A program made the position numbers and the translations under genes. Shown here one piece after another: positions 1-10,941 of a DNA stretch of 64,000 nt (its first letter is position 1; every line of letters begins with the position of its first letter). The DNA comes from Gaiellasilicea sp963707575. Its GTDB lineage: Bacteria; Actinomycetota; Thermoleophilia; Gaiellales; Gaiellaceae. Where the stretch lies: assembly GCA_963707575.1 (NCBI GenBank), contig OY970171.1, forward strand, positions 2,418,001-2,482,000, read 5' to 3'. The notes under the pieces were generated by a model, which saw nothing but the letters and a program-made list of their open reading frames with translations, searched no databases and was not told where the DNA came from.

Positions 1-248
1 CGGACGTGCGGCTCAGCCGTGCGCGCAGTCGTGTTCCAGTCGATCCGGCGCACGTCGTCGCCGGGGACGTAGGGCCGGACGAGCGCGAGCTCGGTCCCTT
101 CCCCGTGGAAGCTCGAGCGGTAGTCCCCCGCCAGCAAGCCGCCCATGCGCCGACCGATCGAGATGTCGAGCGCACGCAGCAGCGCCTCGGGCATCGGCCC
201 CGGGTCGGGGGCGGTGCCGAGAGGCGCGGTGGCTGCTCGGAGCTTCAC
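1..248 (-). CDS. DUF58 domain protein (partial, cut by window edge)
   Basis: About 82 N-terminal residues are visible; the rest lies beyond base 1. The stretch VRPYVPGDDVRRIDWNTTAR matches the family hallmark (Y.PGDD.R.IDW). DUF58 proteins are partners of MoxR AAA+ ATPases and are thought to work with them in assembling or activating envelope or metal-containing complexes. The GTG start at 248 has a GAGG ribosome site 8 nt upstream and lies 10 nt after the moxR stop codon, so the two genes are co-transcribed. Family assignment is secure; the substrate cannot be told. Confidence 0.85.
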   Translation of the reverse strand, partial: MKLRAATAPLGTAPDPGPMPEALLRALDISIGRRMGGLLAGDYRSSFHGEGTELALVRPYVPGDDVRRIDWNTTARTAEPHV

Positions 249-258
249 GTGCTCGACC

Positions 259-1293
259 TCAAGCCGCGGTCGTCGTCCGCGCGAGGTCGGTCCTCGGCAC
301 CTCCACGGCGGCGAGGACCCGGTCGAGGATCGACTCGACGCCGACCTCCTCGGCGAGCGCCTGGTAGGTCAGGATCAGCCGGTGGCGGAGCGCGTCCTTC
401 GCAAGCGCCTGGATGTCCTCCGCGAGCACGTAGTCGCGGCCACGGACGAGCGCGAGTGCGCGGCCGGCCTGGACGAGGCTGATTGGGCCGCGGGGGCTGG
501 CGCCGAAGGAGATGTAGTCGGCGAGCTCGGCGAGCCCGTGCGCGGTCGGCTCCCGTGTGGCCTTCGCGAGCTCGACGGCGTAGCTGACGAGCGCCGGGTC
601 GACGTAGACCGCGGCGACCGCCGCCTGCAGCCCGCGCAGCTCGTCGAGCGAGAGCGTCTGGCGCAGCTCCGGGCGCGGCACGAGCTGCCGCTGCACGATC
701 GCGAGCTCCTCGTCGCGCTCCGGATAGCCGATCACGACCTTGAGCATGAAGCGGTCGACCTGCGCCTCGGGCAGCGGGTACGTCCCCTCGGACTCGATCG
801 GGTTCTGCGTCGCCATGACGAGGAACGGGTCGGGCACAGCGTGCGTCGTGTGGCCGATCGTGACCTGGTGCTCCTGCATCACCTCGAGCAGCGCCGACTG
901 CACCTTCGCGGGTGCACGGTTGATCTCGTCCGCGAGCAGGAAGTTGCAGAAGACCGGGCCGAGCTCGGTGTCGAACGTGCCCTCGCCCGGACGGAAGATC
1001 CGCGTCCCGACGAGGTCGGACGGCACGAGGTCCGGCGTGAACTGGATGCGTGCGAAGGAGCCGCCGAGCACGTCCGCCGTCGTCTTGATCGTCAGCGTCT
1101 TGGCGAGCCCGGGTACGCCCTCGATCAGCAGGTGACCCTGCGCGAGCAGGCAGACGAGCACGCGCTCGAGCATCGCGTCCTGCCCGGCGATCACGCGTCT
1201 GATCTCGAAGAGCGCCTGCTCGAGCCGCTCCTTGGCCTCGGCGGGGGTGGGCACGGCCTGGGTGGGGCCGGCGGGGTCGGCCTGCTCGCTCAC
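259..1293 (-). CDS. MoxR-family AAA+ ATPase
   Basis: 344-residue ATPase of the MoxR/RavA group, cytoplasmic chaperone-like proteins acting with DUF58 and VWA proteins. Walker A is GVPGLAKT (residues 59-66) and Walker B is LLADEIN (119-125), followed by a sensor-1 region with ATQNPIES and the Arg-finger segment EAQVDRF. The start is the GTG at 1293: a GAAGGAG ribosome site sits 6 nt upstream, whereas the in-frame start 13 codons earlier has none. It is followed 10 nt downstream by the DUF58 gene, the usual arrangement. No regulatory site is obvious in the 84-nt gap upstream. Confidence 0.95.
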   Translation of the reverse strand: MSEQADPAGPTQAVPTPAEAKERLEQALFEIRRVIAGQDAMLERVLVCLLAQGHLLIEGVPGLAKTLTIKTTADVLGGSFARIQFTPDLVPSDLVGTRIFRPGEGTFDTELGPVFCNFLLADEINRAPAKVQSALLEVMQEHQVTIGHTTHAVPDPFLVMATQNPIESEGTYPLPEAQVDRFMLKVVIGYPERDEELAIVQRQLVPRPELRQTLSLDELRGLQAAVAAVYVDPALVSYAVELAKATREPTAHGLAELADYISFGASPRGPISLVQAGRALALVRGRDYVLAEDIQALAKDALRHRLILTYQALAEEVGVESILDRVLAAVEVPRTDLARTTTAA

Positions 1294-1377
1294 GGGCGCT
1301 CCTTCGTCTCGCTGACCCCACAAGGAAAGCACGCCTGCCTGAGAAGCGCCTAAGAACGCCCTTTGGTTTCCCGCGGC

Positions 1378-2247
1378 TTAACTTTCGAGCGCGCGTCGAG
1401 CCGCCACGTCGAACGGGGTCAGCTCGAAGGGAAGCAGCGTCCGCAGCCGCTCTTCGCGGGCCACCGTCGGGCTGCGCAAGCCCTCGACGAGCGGCCGCGC
1501 CACGGAGGCGTTGACGGGCGTCACGAGCTCGAGCCACAACGCCGACAGCGCAGGCGTGAGCACCGGGACCTCGACGATTCGCGGCCGCTTGCCGAGCAAC
1601 GCGGCGATCCGCTCGATCATCTGCCTGTAGGTCATCACGTCCGGGCCGCCCGCGTCGAAGGACTGCCCGAGGGCTGCCTCGTTCCCGCAGACGCCCTCCA
1701 GGTAGCGCGCGATGTCGTCGATCGCGATCGGCTGGGTGGGCGTGGCGACCCAGCTGGGGGTGATCATCACCGGCAGCCGCTTGACCAGCCCGAGGATCGT
1801 CTCGAAGGCCGCGCTCCCCTTGCCGACCACCATTGCCGCACGGAGCGTCGTCACGGGCACCCCGTCCGACGCGAGCTGCTCGCCGGTCTCGCGTCGGCTG
1901 CGCAGATGGGCGGATGCACCGGGGTCGTCACCGCCGAGGCCGCCGAGGTAGACGATCTGCTGCACGTGTGCCTGAGCGGCGGCGCGCGAGACGTTCGCAG
2001 CCGCTTCGCGATCCTGCCGCTCGAAGTCGCGCGCCCCGAGCGAGTGGACGAGGTAGTAGGCGACATCCGCGCCTTCGAGTGCGTCCGCCACGCCCTCACC
2101 CGACGCGACGTCGGCCTCGACCCAGCGGATCGCGTCCCCGTCGTCGCGAGCCGTGCGCGAGACCGCGACGACCTCGTGCTCGGCGGCGAGGAGCGGCAGG
2201 AGCGCGCGGCCGATCACGCCGGTCGACCCGAAGACGGTGACCCTCAC
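1378..2247 (-). CDS. NAD(P)-binding atypical SDR / NmrA-like oxidoreductase
   Basis: 289-residue Rossmann protein. The N-terminus reads VRVTVFGSTGVIGRALL, a GxxGxxG dinucleotide-binding loop typical of atypical (extended) SDRs such as the NDUFA9/NmrA group. A YLVHS segment lies near residue 70 and YLGGLGGD near 120; the canonical YxxxK catalytic pair is not clear, so it may be a binding rather than a catalytic protein. The GTG start overlaps the stop of the upstream gene by 4 nt (GTGA), indicating coupled translation. Related actinobacterial proteins often carry a C-terminal lipid-binding-like domain; here that role may fall to the upstream protein. Substrate unknown. Confidence 0.8.
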   Translation of the reverse strand: MRVTVFGSTGVIGRALLPLLAAEHEVVAVSRTARDDGDAIRWVEADVASGEGVADALEGADVAYYLVHSLGARDFERQDREAAANVSRAAAQAHVQQIVYLGGLGGDDPGASAHLRSRRETGEQLASDGVPVTTLRAAMVVGKGSAAFETILGLVKRLPVMITPSWVATPTQPIAIDDIARYLEGVCGNEAALGQSFDAGGPDVMTYRQMIERIAALLGKRPRIVEVPVLTPALSALWLELVTPVNASVARPLVEGLRSPTVAREERLRTLLPFELTPFDVAARRALES

Positions 2248-2789
2248 GTCGCGCGTCCCTGTTCGAGCAGCCGGAAGTAGCGCCGGCTGACGGCGGCGTG
2301 GAACGGGCTCTGCCCCTTCGCGTAGAGAACGCCGGTCCACCACGGCGCGCCGACGCGTGCGGCCAGCCGCGGCACGTACTCCTCGACGGTGACGCTCAGT
2401 TCGTGCCCGGACACGTCGGTGTGTTGCGCGAGGGTGACCGAGCCACCGGGCCGCAGCGCGAGCAGGCCTCCCTCGATCCCGTATCGGCACGAGACGAGAC
2501 CGTCCGCCCACGCGAGCCCGGGCGGGCCGAATCGGAGCAGGGTCGCGCCGCCCAGGAGCCGGAGTCGCCCGCCCTCGTCTCCCCACGAGGCGCGCACCCC
2601 GCCGCGGGTGAACGCGTCGACGGCCTGCCAGTAGGTGACCCCGAGCCAGCGCGCCCCCGCCTCGGACGCCTCGACCGCGGGCTCCGGGACGAGCACACGC
2701 TGACGTGACTCGAACCCACCGGACGCGAGCGTTCGTTCGGACGCCTCCCAGCCGGGGAGGCCGTTCCAGCCATGCGGGGATGGGGCCAC
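2244..2789 (-). CDS. Uncharacterised protein, possibly DUF2867/SRPBCC-like
   Basis: 181 residues, no signal peptide or membrane segment. I do not recognise it firmly. The C-terminal half has alternating beta-strand-like segments ending in an aromatic stretch (PWWTGVLYAKGQSPFH, then SRRYFRLL), reminiscent of the DUF2867-like domain fused to many actinobacterial SDRs, and its partner gene (4-nt GTGA overlap) is exactly such an SDR. The GTG at 2789 lacks a Shine-Dalgarno site but follows a TATTCT -10-like box (2804-2799), so it may have its own near-leaderless promoter although carB ends only 42 nt upstream. It is not the missing CarB allosteric domain. Confidence 0.6.
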   Translation of the reverse strand: MAPSPHGWNGLPGWEASERTLASGGFESRQRVLVPEPAVEASEAGARWLGVTYWQAVDAFTRGGVRASWGDEGGRLRLLGGATLLRFGPPGLAWADGLVSCRYGIEGGLLALRPGGSVTLAQHTDVSGHELSVTVEEYVPRLAARVGAPWWTGVLYAKGQSPFHAAVSRRYFRLLEQGRAT

Positions 2790-2831
2790 GGGCGACGGAG
2801 AATAGGCGAAGCGCCCGCCCGGCGCGGTGGG

Positions 2832-5465
<2,634 letters not shown>

Positions 5466-6508
5466 GCGGTCGCGATTAGGTCGAAGAAGGGCACGGCGTC
5501 GTGCGGTCCCGGCGCGGCCTCGGGGTGGAACTGGAGCGTCGCGAACCCGTCGCCCTCGAGCCCCTCCACGGTGCCGTCGTTCAGCGAGAGGTGGCTCACC
5601 TCGGCGGCGTCGGAGGCGGCCACCGCGTAGCCGTGGTTCTGCGCCGTCACGAGCACGCGGCTCGACGAGCGGACGCGCACCGGGTGGTTCGCACCGCGGT
5701 GGCCGAAAGGGAGCTTGAACGTGCGCAAGCCGAGCGCGAGCGCCACGAGCTGGTGGCCCAGGCAGATGCCGAACACCGGCACCGAGCCGAGTAGGGCGCG
5801 GACGGTCTCCACCTGCTCCACGAGCTGGGCGGGATCGCCTGGCCCGTTGCCGACGAGCACCGCGGCGGGCTCGAGCTCCAGCACTGCCTCGGCGTCCCAG
5901 GTCCCGGGGACGACGTGGGCCTCGACGCCCGTCTCCGCGAGCCGGCGCACGATCGAGCGCTTGCAGCCGAGGTCGAGCACGACCACACGCGGGCCTTCGC
6001 CGACGGAGTAGGGCTCGGTCACGCAGGCGTCGAGCGCCGGCGCCGTGGACGCGAGCTCCGGCTCGGCGAGCGCGCGCTCCCAGTCGAGGTGGGGCTGGGC
6101 GAGCGCGCGGGCGTGCAACTGCTCCGGCGCGGCCTCGCCGAGAGCGCAACGCATGGCGCCGTCCTCGCGGAGCCGGCGGACGAGTGCCCGCGTGTCGACG
6201 TCGTCGAGCGCGACGACCCCTCGAGTGGCGAGCCAGGCCGACCAGGCCGGACGCGCGCGTCGCATCACGATGCCCTCGGTCCAGACCTGGGGCGACTCCA
6301 GCCGCTGCTCGTCGACGCCGTAGTTGCCGACCAGGGGATACGTGAACGCGAGCACCTGCCGTGCGTAGCTCGGGTCGGTGACCGCCTGCTCGTAGCCAGC
6401 CATCGAGGTCGTGAAGCACGCTTCGCCCGCGGCCGTCCCGGGCGCGCCCACGGCGGTGCCGGCGAAGACGCTGCCGTCCTCCAGGACGAGGTGAGCGGGT
6501 CGCTTCAT

Positions 6509-6544
6509 TTGCGCATGTTACGCAATGATCTGCATAATACGCAA
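6509..6544. promoter_or_regulatory. Divergent carAB/argC promoters with two ArgR-like boxes
   Basis: The 36 nt between carA and argC are nearly self-symmetric. Plus strand: TTGCGC (6509-6514), 18-nt spacer, CATAAT (6533-6538), six bases, argC ATG. Minus strand: TTGCGT (6544-6539), 18-nt spacer, TAACAT (6520-6515), six bases, carA ATG. Each -35 therefore sits just downstream of the other promoter's -10. Two TGC...GCA dyads, TGCGCATGTTACGCA (6510-6524) and TGCATAATACGCA (6531-6543), have centres 20 bp apart, close to the 21-bp spacing of paired ARG boxes. Binding by the ArgR encoded in the operon would block both promoters. Confidence 0.75.
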
Positions 6545-7528
6545 ATGGTCACCGTCGCCATCCTCGGTTCCTCGGGTTATTCCGGCCAGGAGACGCTCGA
6601 CCGCGTGCTCGCGCACCCGGAGCTCGAGCTCCACGCGCTCGGCTCCGACTCGCTCGCCGGCTCGCCCGCCCACGCGCTCGACCCGCGCCTGACCCGGCTC
6701 GGCCTGCCGGCGTTCGTCGCCAACGACGAGGCGCTTGCAAGCGGGGCGGAGCTCGTCTTCTGCTGCCTGGGCCACGAGCGCGCAGCGGCGCTCGAGCCGC
6801 CGGCCGGCGCCGTCGTCGTCGACCTCTCCGGCGCGCACCGGCTGGCCGACGCGGCTGCCTACGACGAGTGGTACGGCTTCGTCCACCCGCGGCCGGCCTC
6901 GCTCGGCGAGTGGAGCTACGCGCTTCCCGAGCTCTCACCGCCACAGGGCGAGCTGATCGCGAATCCCGGCTGCTACGCGACCGCCGCCCTCCTCGCGCTC
7001 GCGCCGCTCGTCGGGGCGATCGAGCCCGACAGCGTCGTCGTCGACGCGAAGTCGGGCGTCTCGGGAGCGGGACGGGCGCTCAAGGAGAGCTCGCACGCGA
7101 ACACCGTGCTCGAGAACGTCGCCCCCTATCGCGTCGGCGCCCACCAGCACGAGCCCGAGATCGCCCAGGCGCTCGGCTTCGACGTCTGCTTCGTGCCGCA
7201 CCTGCTGCCCGTGCGCCGCGGGCTCGTCGCCACCTGCTACGCCCGGCCGACCCAGGGCGACCTGCGGGAGCGGCTCGAGTCCGCCTACGCGACGAGCAGC
7301 GTCGTCACCGTGCTCGAGGAGGGCACGACGCCCGAGCTCGCGCGCGTGCAGGGCACCGACGCGGCCGAGGTCGCGCTCTTCGCCGACCGTGCCACCGGCC
7401 GGGCGATCGTGATCTGCGCGCTCGACAACCTCGGCAAGGGCGCCGCCGGCCAGGCCGTCCAGAACGCGAACCTGGCGCTCGGGCTCGACGAGACCGCGGG
7501 CCTGCGGCTCGCGGGAGTCCCCGTATGA
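6545..7528 (+). CDS. argC: N-acetyl-gamma-glutamyl-phosphate reductase
   Basis: 327 residues; reduces N-acetylglutamyl phosphate to the semialdehyde with NADPH, the third step of arginine synthesis. The N-terminal LGSSGYSGQE (7-16) is the Rossmann loop, Cys143 in ANPGCYATA is the catalytic thiol, and VPHLLPVRRG carries the partner His. First gene of the eight-gene arginine operon. The ATG lacks a Shine-Dalgarno sequence and lies exactly six bases after the -10 box CATAAT, indicating leaderless translation. Its stop overlaps the argJ ATG by 4 nt. Confidence 0.96.
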   Translation: MVTVAILGSSGYSGQETLDRVLAHPELELHALGSDSLAGSPAHALDPRLTRLGLPAFVANDEALASGAELVFCCLGHERAAALEPPAGAVVVDLSGAHRLADAAAYDEWYGFVHPRPASLGEWSYALPELSPPQGELIANPGCYATAALLALAPLVGAIEPDSVVVDAKSGVSGAGRALKESSHANTVLENVAPYRVGAHQHEPEIAQALGFDVCFVPHLLPVRRGLVATCYARPTQGDLRERLESAYATSSVVTVLEEGTTPELARVQGTDAAEVALFADRATGRAIVICALDNLGKGAAGQAVQNANLALGLDETAGLRLAGVPV

Positions 7529-8679
7529 GCGTCACCGCGCCGCTCGGATTCGTCGCCGCAGGCGTGCACGCGGGGATCCGCAAGGAGAAGGCCGACCTCG
7601 CCGTCCTCCGCTCGACCGTGCCCGCGGTCGGCTCCGCCATGTTCACGACCAACCGGCTCCAGGCCGCGCCGGTCGTCGTCTCGAAGGCGCATCTCGCCGA
7701 GGCCGAGCCGCAGGCGGTCGTGATCAACTCGGGCGTCGCCAACGCCGCCACCGGGATTCGCGGCGAGCTGGACGCCGTCGCCACGGCGGCCGAGGCCGGA
7801 CGGCTGCTCGGGCTCGACGCTGAGCAGGTGCTCGTCCTCTCGACCGGCGTGATCGGCGCCCTGCTGCCGCTGGAGAAGGTGACCGCAGGGCTGGCACTGG
7901 CGGTTCCCGCGCTGTCCGCGGACGGCGGAGCCGACACCGCCGAGGCGATCATGACCACCGACACGCGTCCGAAGACGGCGTCGGTCGCCCGCGACGGCTT
8001 CGTCGTCGGCGGGATGGCGAAGGGCGCCGGGATGATCCACCCGGCGCTGGCGACCATGCTCGCCGTCGTCACCACCGACTATCCGCTCGAGGCGGGGGAA
8101 GCGGATGCGTTCCTGCGGCCGGCGGTGGAGGAGAGCTTCAACCGGATCTCGATCGACGGCGAGTGCTCGACGAACGACGCCGTCGTGCTGCTCGCGAACG
8201 GCGCGAGCGGCTGTGCCCGGAACGACGCGAGCTTCGCGGCGGCGCTGCGCGAGGTCTGCGCCGACCTGTCCGCGCAGATCGTGGCCGACGGCGAGGGCGC
8301 CACCGTGCTGCTGGAGATCGAGGTCGCGGGCGCGGCCACCGCCGCCGACGCGAGCGCGATCGCGCGCAGGATCGCCACCTCGCCGCTCGTCAAGACGGCC
8401 GCGTTCGGACGCGACGCCAACTGGGGCCGCGTGCTCGCCGCCGCGGGCTCGGCGCCCTCGAACGGCGGCTTCGCGCAGCTCGACCAGCGCCTCCTCTCGC
8501 TCAGCTTCAACGGCACGTCCGTCTTTGCCGCCGGTGCGCCGACCGCGCACGAGCCCTCGCTGGAGGGCGCGGTCTGCAGGATCGAGCTCGACCTCGGCCT
8601 CGGAGCCGGCGCGGCCTCGTATCTCTCCTCCGACCTCTCGTACGACTACGTGCGCATCAACGCGGAGTACCGGTCGTGA
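7525..8679 (+). CDS. argJ: Glutamate N-acetyltransferase / amino-acid acetyltransferase (ornithine acetyltransferase)
   Basis: 384-residue N-terminal-nucleophile enzyme that moves the acetyl group from N-acetylornithine to glutamate, allowing the cyclic arginine pathway. The self-cleavage site is the Ala-Thr bond in KGAGMIHPALATML; Thr177 becomes the nucleophile of the beta chain. The oxyanion pair is in LVLSTGVIGALLP (103-115), and SIDGECSTND near 210 is the expected substrate segment. No argA or argE is present in the window, as expected if this enzyme supplies acetylglutamate. ATGA overlap with argC and GTGA overlap with argB show tight translational coupling. Confidence 0.95.
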   Translation: MSVTAPLGFVAAGVHAGIRKEKADLAVLRSTVPAVGSAMFTTNRLQAAPVVVSKAHLAEAEPQAVVINSGVANAATGIRGELDAVATAAEAGRLLGLDAEQVLVLSTGVIGALLPLEKVTAGLALAVPALSADGGADTAEAIMTTDTRPKTASVARDGFVVGGMAKGAGMIHPALATMLAVVTTDYPLEAGEADAFLRPAVEESFNRISIDGECSTNDAVVLLANGASGCARNDASFAAALREVCADLSAQIVADGEGATVLLEIEVAGAATAADASAIARRIATSPLVKTAAFGRDANWGRVLAAAGSAPSNGGFAQLDQRLLSLSFNGTSVFAAGAPTAHEPSLEGAVCRIELDLGLGAGAASYLSSDLSYDYVRINAEYRS

Positions 8680-9368
8680 GCCTGTTCGTGGTCAAGGTGG
8701 GCGGCGCCGTTGCGGACGCGGCGACGACGCGAGCGGTGAAGGAGCTTGTGTTCCAGGAACACAAGGTCGTCCTCGTCCACGGTGCCGGGCCGCAGATCAC
8801 CGCCGAGATGGAGCGCCGCGGCCTGCCCGTCACCTTCGTCGGCGGCCGTCGCGTCACGACCGCGGCGGGCCTCGAGGTCGTCCGCGCCTCCCTCGCCGCG
8901 GTGAACGCCGAGCTCTGCGCGGCGATCGGCCCCCGTGCCCTTGCCATTCCGGGCGGCGTCCTCGACGCGACGCCGGTGCCCGGCCTCGGCCTGGTCGGCG
9001 ACCCACGTCCCTCCGCACCGCCGCTCGTCGTGGACGCGCTCGAGCTCGACCTGATCCCGGTGGTCGCGCCACTCGCGCAGGACCCGCTTCGGGGGCTCCT
9101 GAACGTGAACGGGGACGAGGCGGCCGCAGCGCTCGCGCTCGGGCTCGGCGCCGACCGGATCGTCTTCGTCACGGACGTGCCGGGAGTCCTCGTCGCGGGC
9201 GACGTCGCCGCTGCGATCGGTGCGGACGAGGCCGAGCGCCTCGTCGGTGCGGGCGCGTTCGAAGGCGGGATCGTCCCGAAGCTCCTCGCCGCCGCCCGCG
9301 CCGCGCGCGGTGGGGTGTCGGCCGAGATCGGCGCCACCGCGATCACCGCGGGAGCGGTGACGGCATGA
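8676..9368 (+). CDS. argB: Acetylglutamate kinase
   Basis: 230-residue amino-acid kinase that phosphorylates N-acetylglutamate. FVVKVGGAV at the N-terminus binds phosphate, LVHGAGPQI is the glycine-rich substrate loop, and the FVTDVPGV and GGIVPKL motifs are typical of the family. It is shorter than most ArgB proteins (about 260-300) and lacks the extended N-terminal helix that, in arginine-inhibited hexameric kinases, mediates feedback control; low arginine sensitivity is therefore possible (inference). The GTG start overlaps the argJ stop by 4 nt, and the stop overlaps argD in the same way. Confidence 0.93.
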   Translation: MSLFVVKVGGAVADAATTRAVKELVFQEHKVVLVHGAGPQITAEMERRGLPVTFVGGRRVTTAAGLEVVRASLAAVNAELCAAIGPRALAIPGGVLDATPVPGLGLVGDPRPSAPPLVVDALELDLIPVVAPLAQDPLRGLLNVNGDEAAAALALGLGADRIVFVTDVPGVLVAGDVAAAIGADEAERLVGAGAFEGGIVPKLLAAARAARGGVSAEIGATAITAGAVTA

Positions 9369-10489
9369 GCGCGACCCGGACGAGCGCGCTGCTCCCTGTC
9401 TATCCGCCCGTGCCGCTGACGTTCGTCGCCGGCGACGGCGTCCACCTGATCGATGCGGACGGGCGGCGGTATCTCGACTTCGGCGCCGGGATCGCCGTCG
9501 TCGCGCTCGGTCACCTCCATCCGGCGCCGCTCGCCGCCGCACACGCGCAGTTGGACCTGCTCTGGCACGCGTCGAATCTCTTCGGCACCCAGCCCGCGCC
9601 GGCTCTTGCGCACCGGCTCTCGGAGCGCTTCGGAGGCGCGCAGGCGTTCTTCTGCAACTCCGGCGCCGAGGCGATCGAGGCCGCGCTCAAGTACGCGCGG
9701 CTCGCCACCGGGAAGAGCGGGATCGTCGCGCTCGAGGGCTCCTTCCACGGCCGCACGACAGGCGCCCTCTCCGCCACGGGGCAGCCCTCGAAGCGCGAGC
9801 CGTTCGAGCCCCTGTTGCCTGGAGTCCGGTTCGCGCAGCCGAACGACATTGCCTCGCTCGAGGCAGCGGTCGGCCCCGACACGGGATTGATCCTGCTCGA
9901 GCCGGTCCAGGGCGAGGGCGGGGTGCGCCCGCTGGAGCCGGAGTTCCTCGCGGCAGCCGCCGCCCACGACGCGCTGCTCTGCCTGGACGAGATCCAGACC
10001 GGCGTCGGTCGCACGGGCACCTTCTTCGCGTGGGAGCAGCTCGGTGTGCAGCCCGATCTCGTCGTGCTCGCAAAGGGCCTGGCGAACGGCCTGCCGATCG
10101 GCGCGCTGCTCGTCGCCGACGAGGTCGCGGGTGCGTTCGCACCTGGGCATCACGGCTCCACCTTCGGCGGCAACGCGGTCTCGTGCGCCGCGGCGTGCGC
10201 GGTCGTCGACGCCCTGGACGACGACCTGCTGGCGAACGTCCAGGCCCAGGGCAAGCGCCTTCGCGCCGGGCTCAAGGCCCTTCCCGGGCTCGCCGACGTC
10301 CGCGGCGCCGGGCTTCTGCTGGGCGCCGACACGGAGCGGCCCGCCGCCGAGGTTGCCACCGCCGCGCTCGAGCACGGCCTCGTCGTCCTCACCGCGGGAG
10401 AGCACGTCCTGCGGCTGGCGCCCCCGCTCGTCGTCGGCCCCGACGAGGTCGACGACGCCCTCGCGATCCTCGAGGAGGTCCTTGCATGA
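9365..10489 (+). CDS. argD: Acetylornithine aminotransferase
   Basis: 374-residue class III PLP aminotransferase converting N-acetylglutamate semialdehyde to N-acetylornithine with glutamate as donor. FCNSGAEAIEAALK (96-109) binds the PLP phosphate, LCLDEIQTGVGRTG carries the Asp contacting the pyridine nitrogen, and Lys237 in VVLAKGLANGLPIGA is the Schiff-base lysine. Placement between argB and argR confirms the arginine role over other class III aminotransferases such as the putrescine enzyme elsewhere in this window. ATGA overlaps on both sides. Confidence 0.95.
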   Translation: MSATRTSALLPVYPPVPLTFVAGDGVHLIDADGRRYLDFGAGIAVVALGHLHPAPLAAAHAQLDLLWHASNLFGTQPAPALAHRLSERFGGAQAFFCNSGAEAIEAALKYARLATGKSGIVALEGSFHGRTTGALSATGQPSKREPFEPLLPGVRFAQPNDIASLEAAVGPDTGLILLEPVQGEGGVRPLEPEFLAAAAAHDALLCLDEIQTGVGRTGTFFAWEQLGVQPDLVVLAKGLANGLPIGALLVADEVAGAFAPGHHGSTFGGNAVSCAAACAVVDALDDDLLANVQAQGKRLRAGLKALPGLADVRGAGLLLGADTERPAAEVATAALEHGLVVLTAGEHVLRLAPPLVVGPDEVDDALAILEEVLA

Positions 10490-10941
10490 ACCGTCGCGAT
10501 CGCCAGGGCGCGATCCTGCGCCTCGTCCACGAGCAGTCGCTGGCCACGCAGGCCGAGCTCGCCGCCGCCCTCCACGCCGCCGGGCACGACGTCGTGCAGA
10601 CGACCGTCTCACGCGACATCCGCGAGCTCGGGCTCGTGAAGGTGCGCGCTGCGGACGGGCGGCTCGTCTACGCCGCTCCGGACGAGGCGCGACCCCGCGA
10701 CCTCGGGCCGGGCTTCCGGCGCCTGGCGCTCGCGATCGAGTCCAGCGGCAACCTCGTCGTCGTCACCACCCCCTCCGGCTTCGCGAGCGCGCTCGCGGAG
10801 GAGATCGACCGCGCGGCGCATCCGCTCGTGCTCGGGACGATTGCCGGGGACAACACGATCATGATCGCCGCCCGCGAGGGCGTCTCCGGCGAGGAGCTGC
10901 GGGACGAGCTGCGGGCTTACCTGATGGAAGGAGCAGCATGA
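10486..10941 (+). CDS. argR: Arginine repressor
   Basis: 151-residue ArgR/AhrC regulator. The N-terminal winged helix-turn-helix (residues 1-70) includes QTTVSRDIRELGLVKV, the family's recognition helix; the C-terminal domain has GTIAGDNTIMI, the arginine-binding and hexamerisation motif. With arginine it should bind the paired boxes in the carA-argC gap, repressing both operons and its own synthesis. It sits in mid-operon, between argD and argG, rather than after argF as in many actinobacteria. GAGGAGG precedes the ATG; 4-nt overlaps at both ends. Confidence 0.96.
   Translation: MNRRDRQGAILRLVHEQSLATQAELAAALHAAGHDVVQTTVSRDIRELGLVKVRAADGRLVYAAPDEARPRDLGPGFRRLALAIESSGNLVVVTTPSGFASALAEEIDRAAHPLVLGTIAGDNTIMIAAREGVSGEELRDELRAYLMEGAA

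Noticed and set aside
2244..2789. Split-off CarB allosteric domain
   Set aside because: Checked because it directly follows carB; the protein shows no MGS-like glycine loops and couples instead to the SDR gene.
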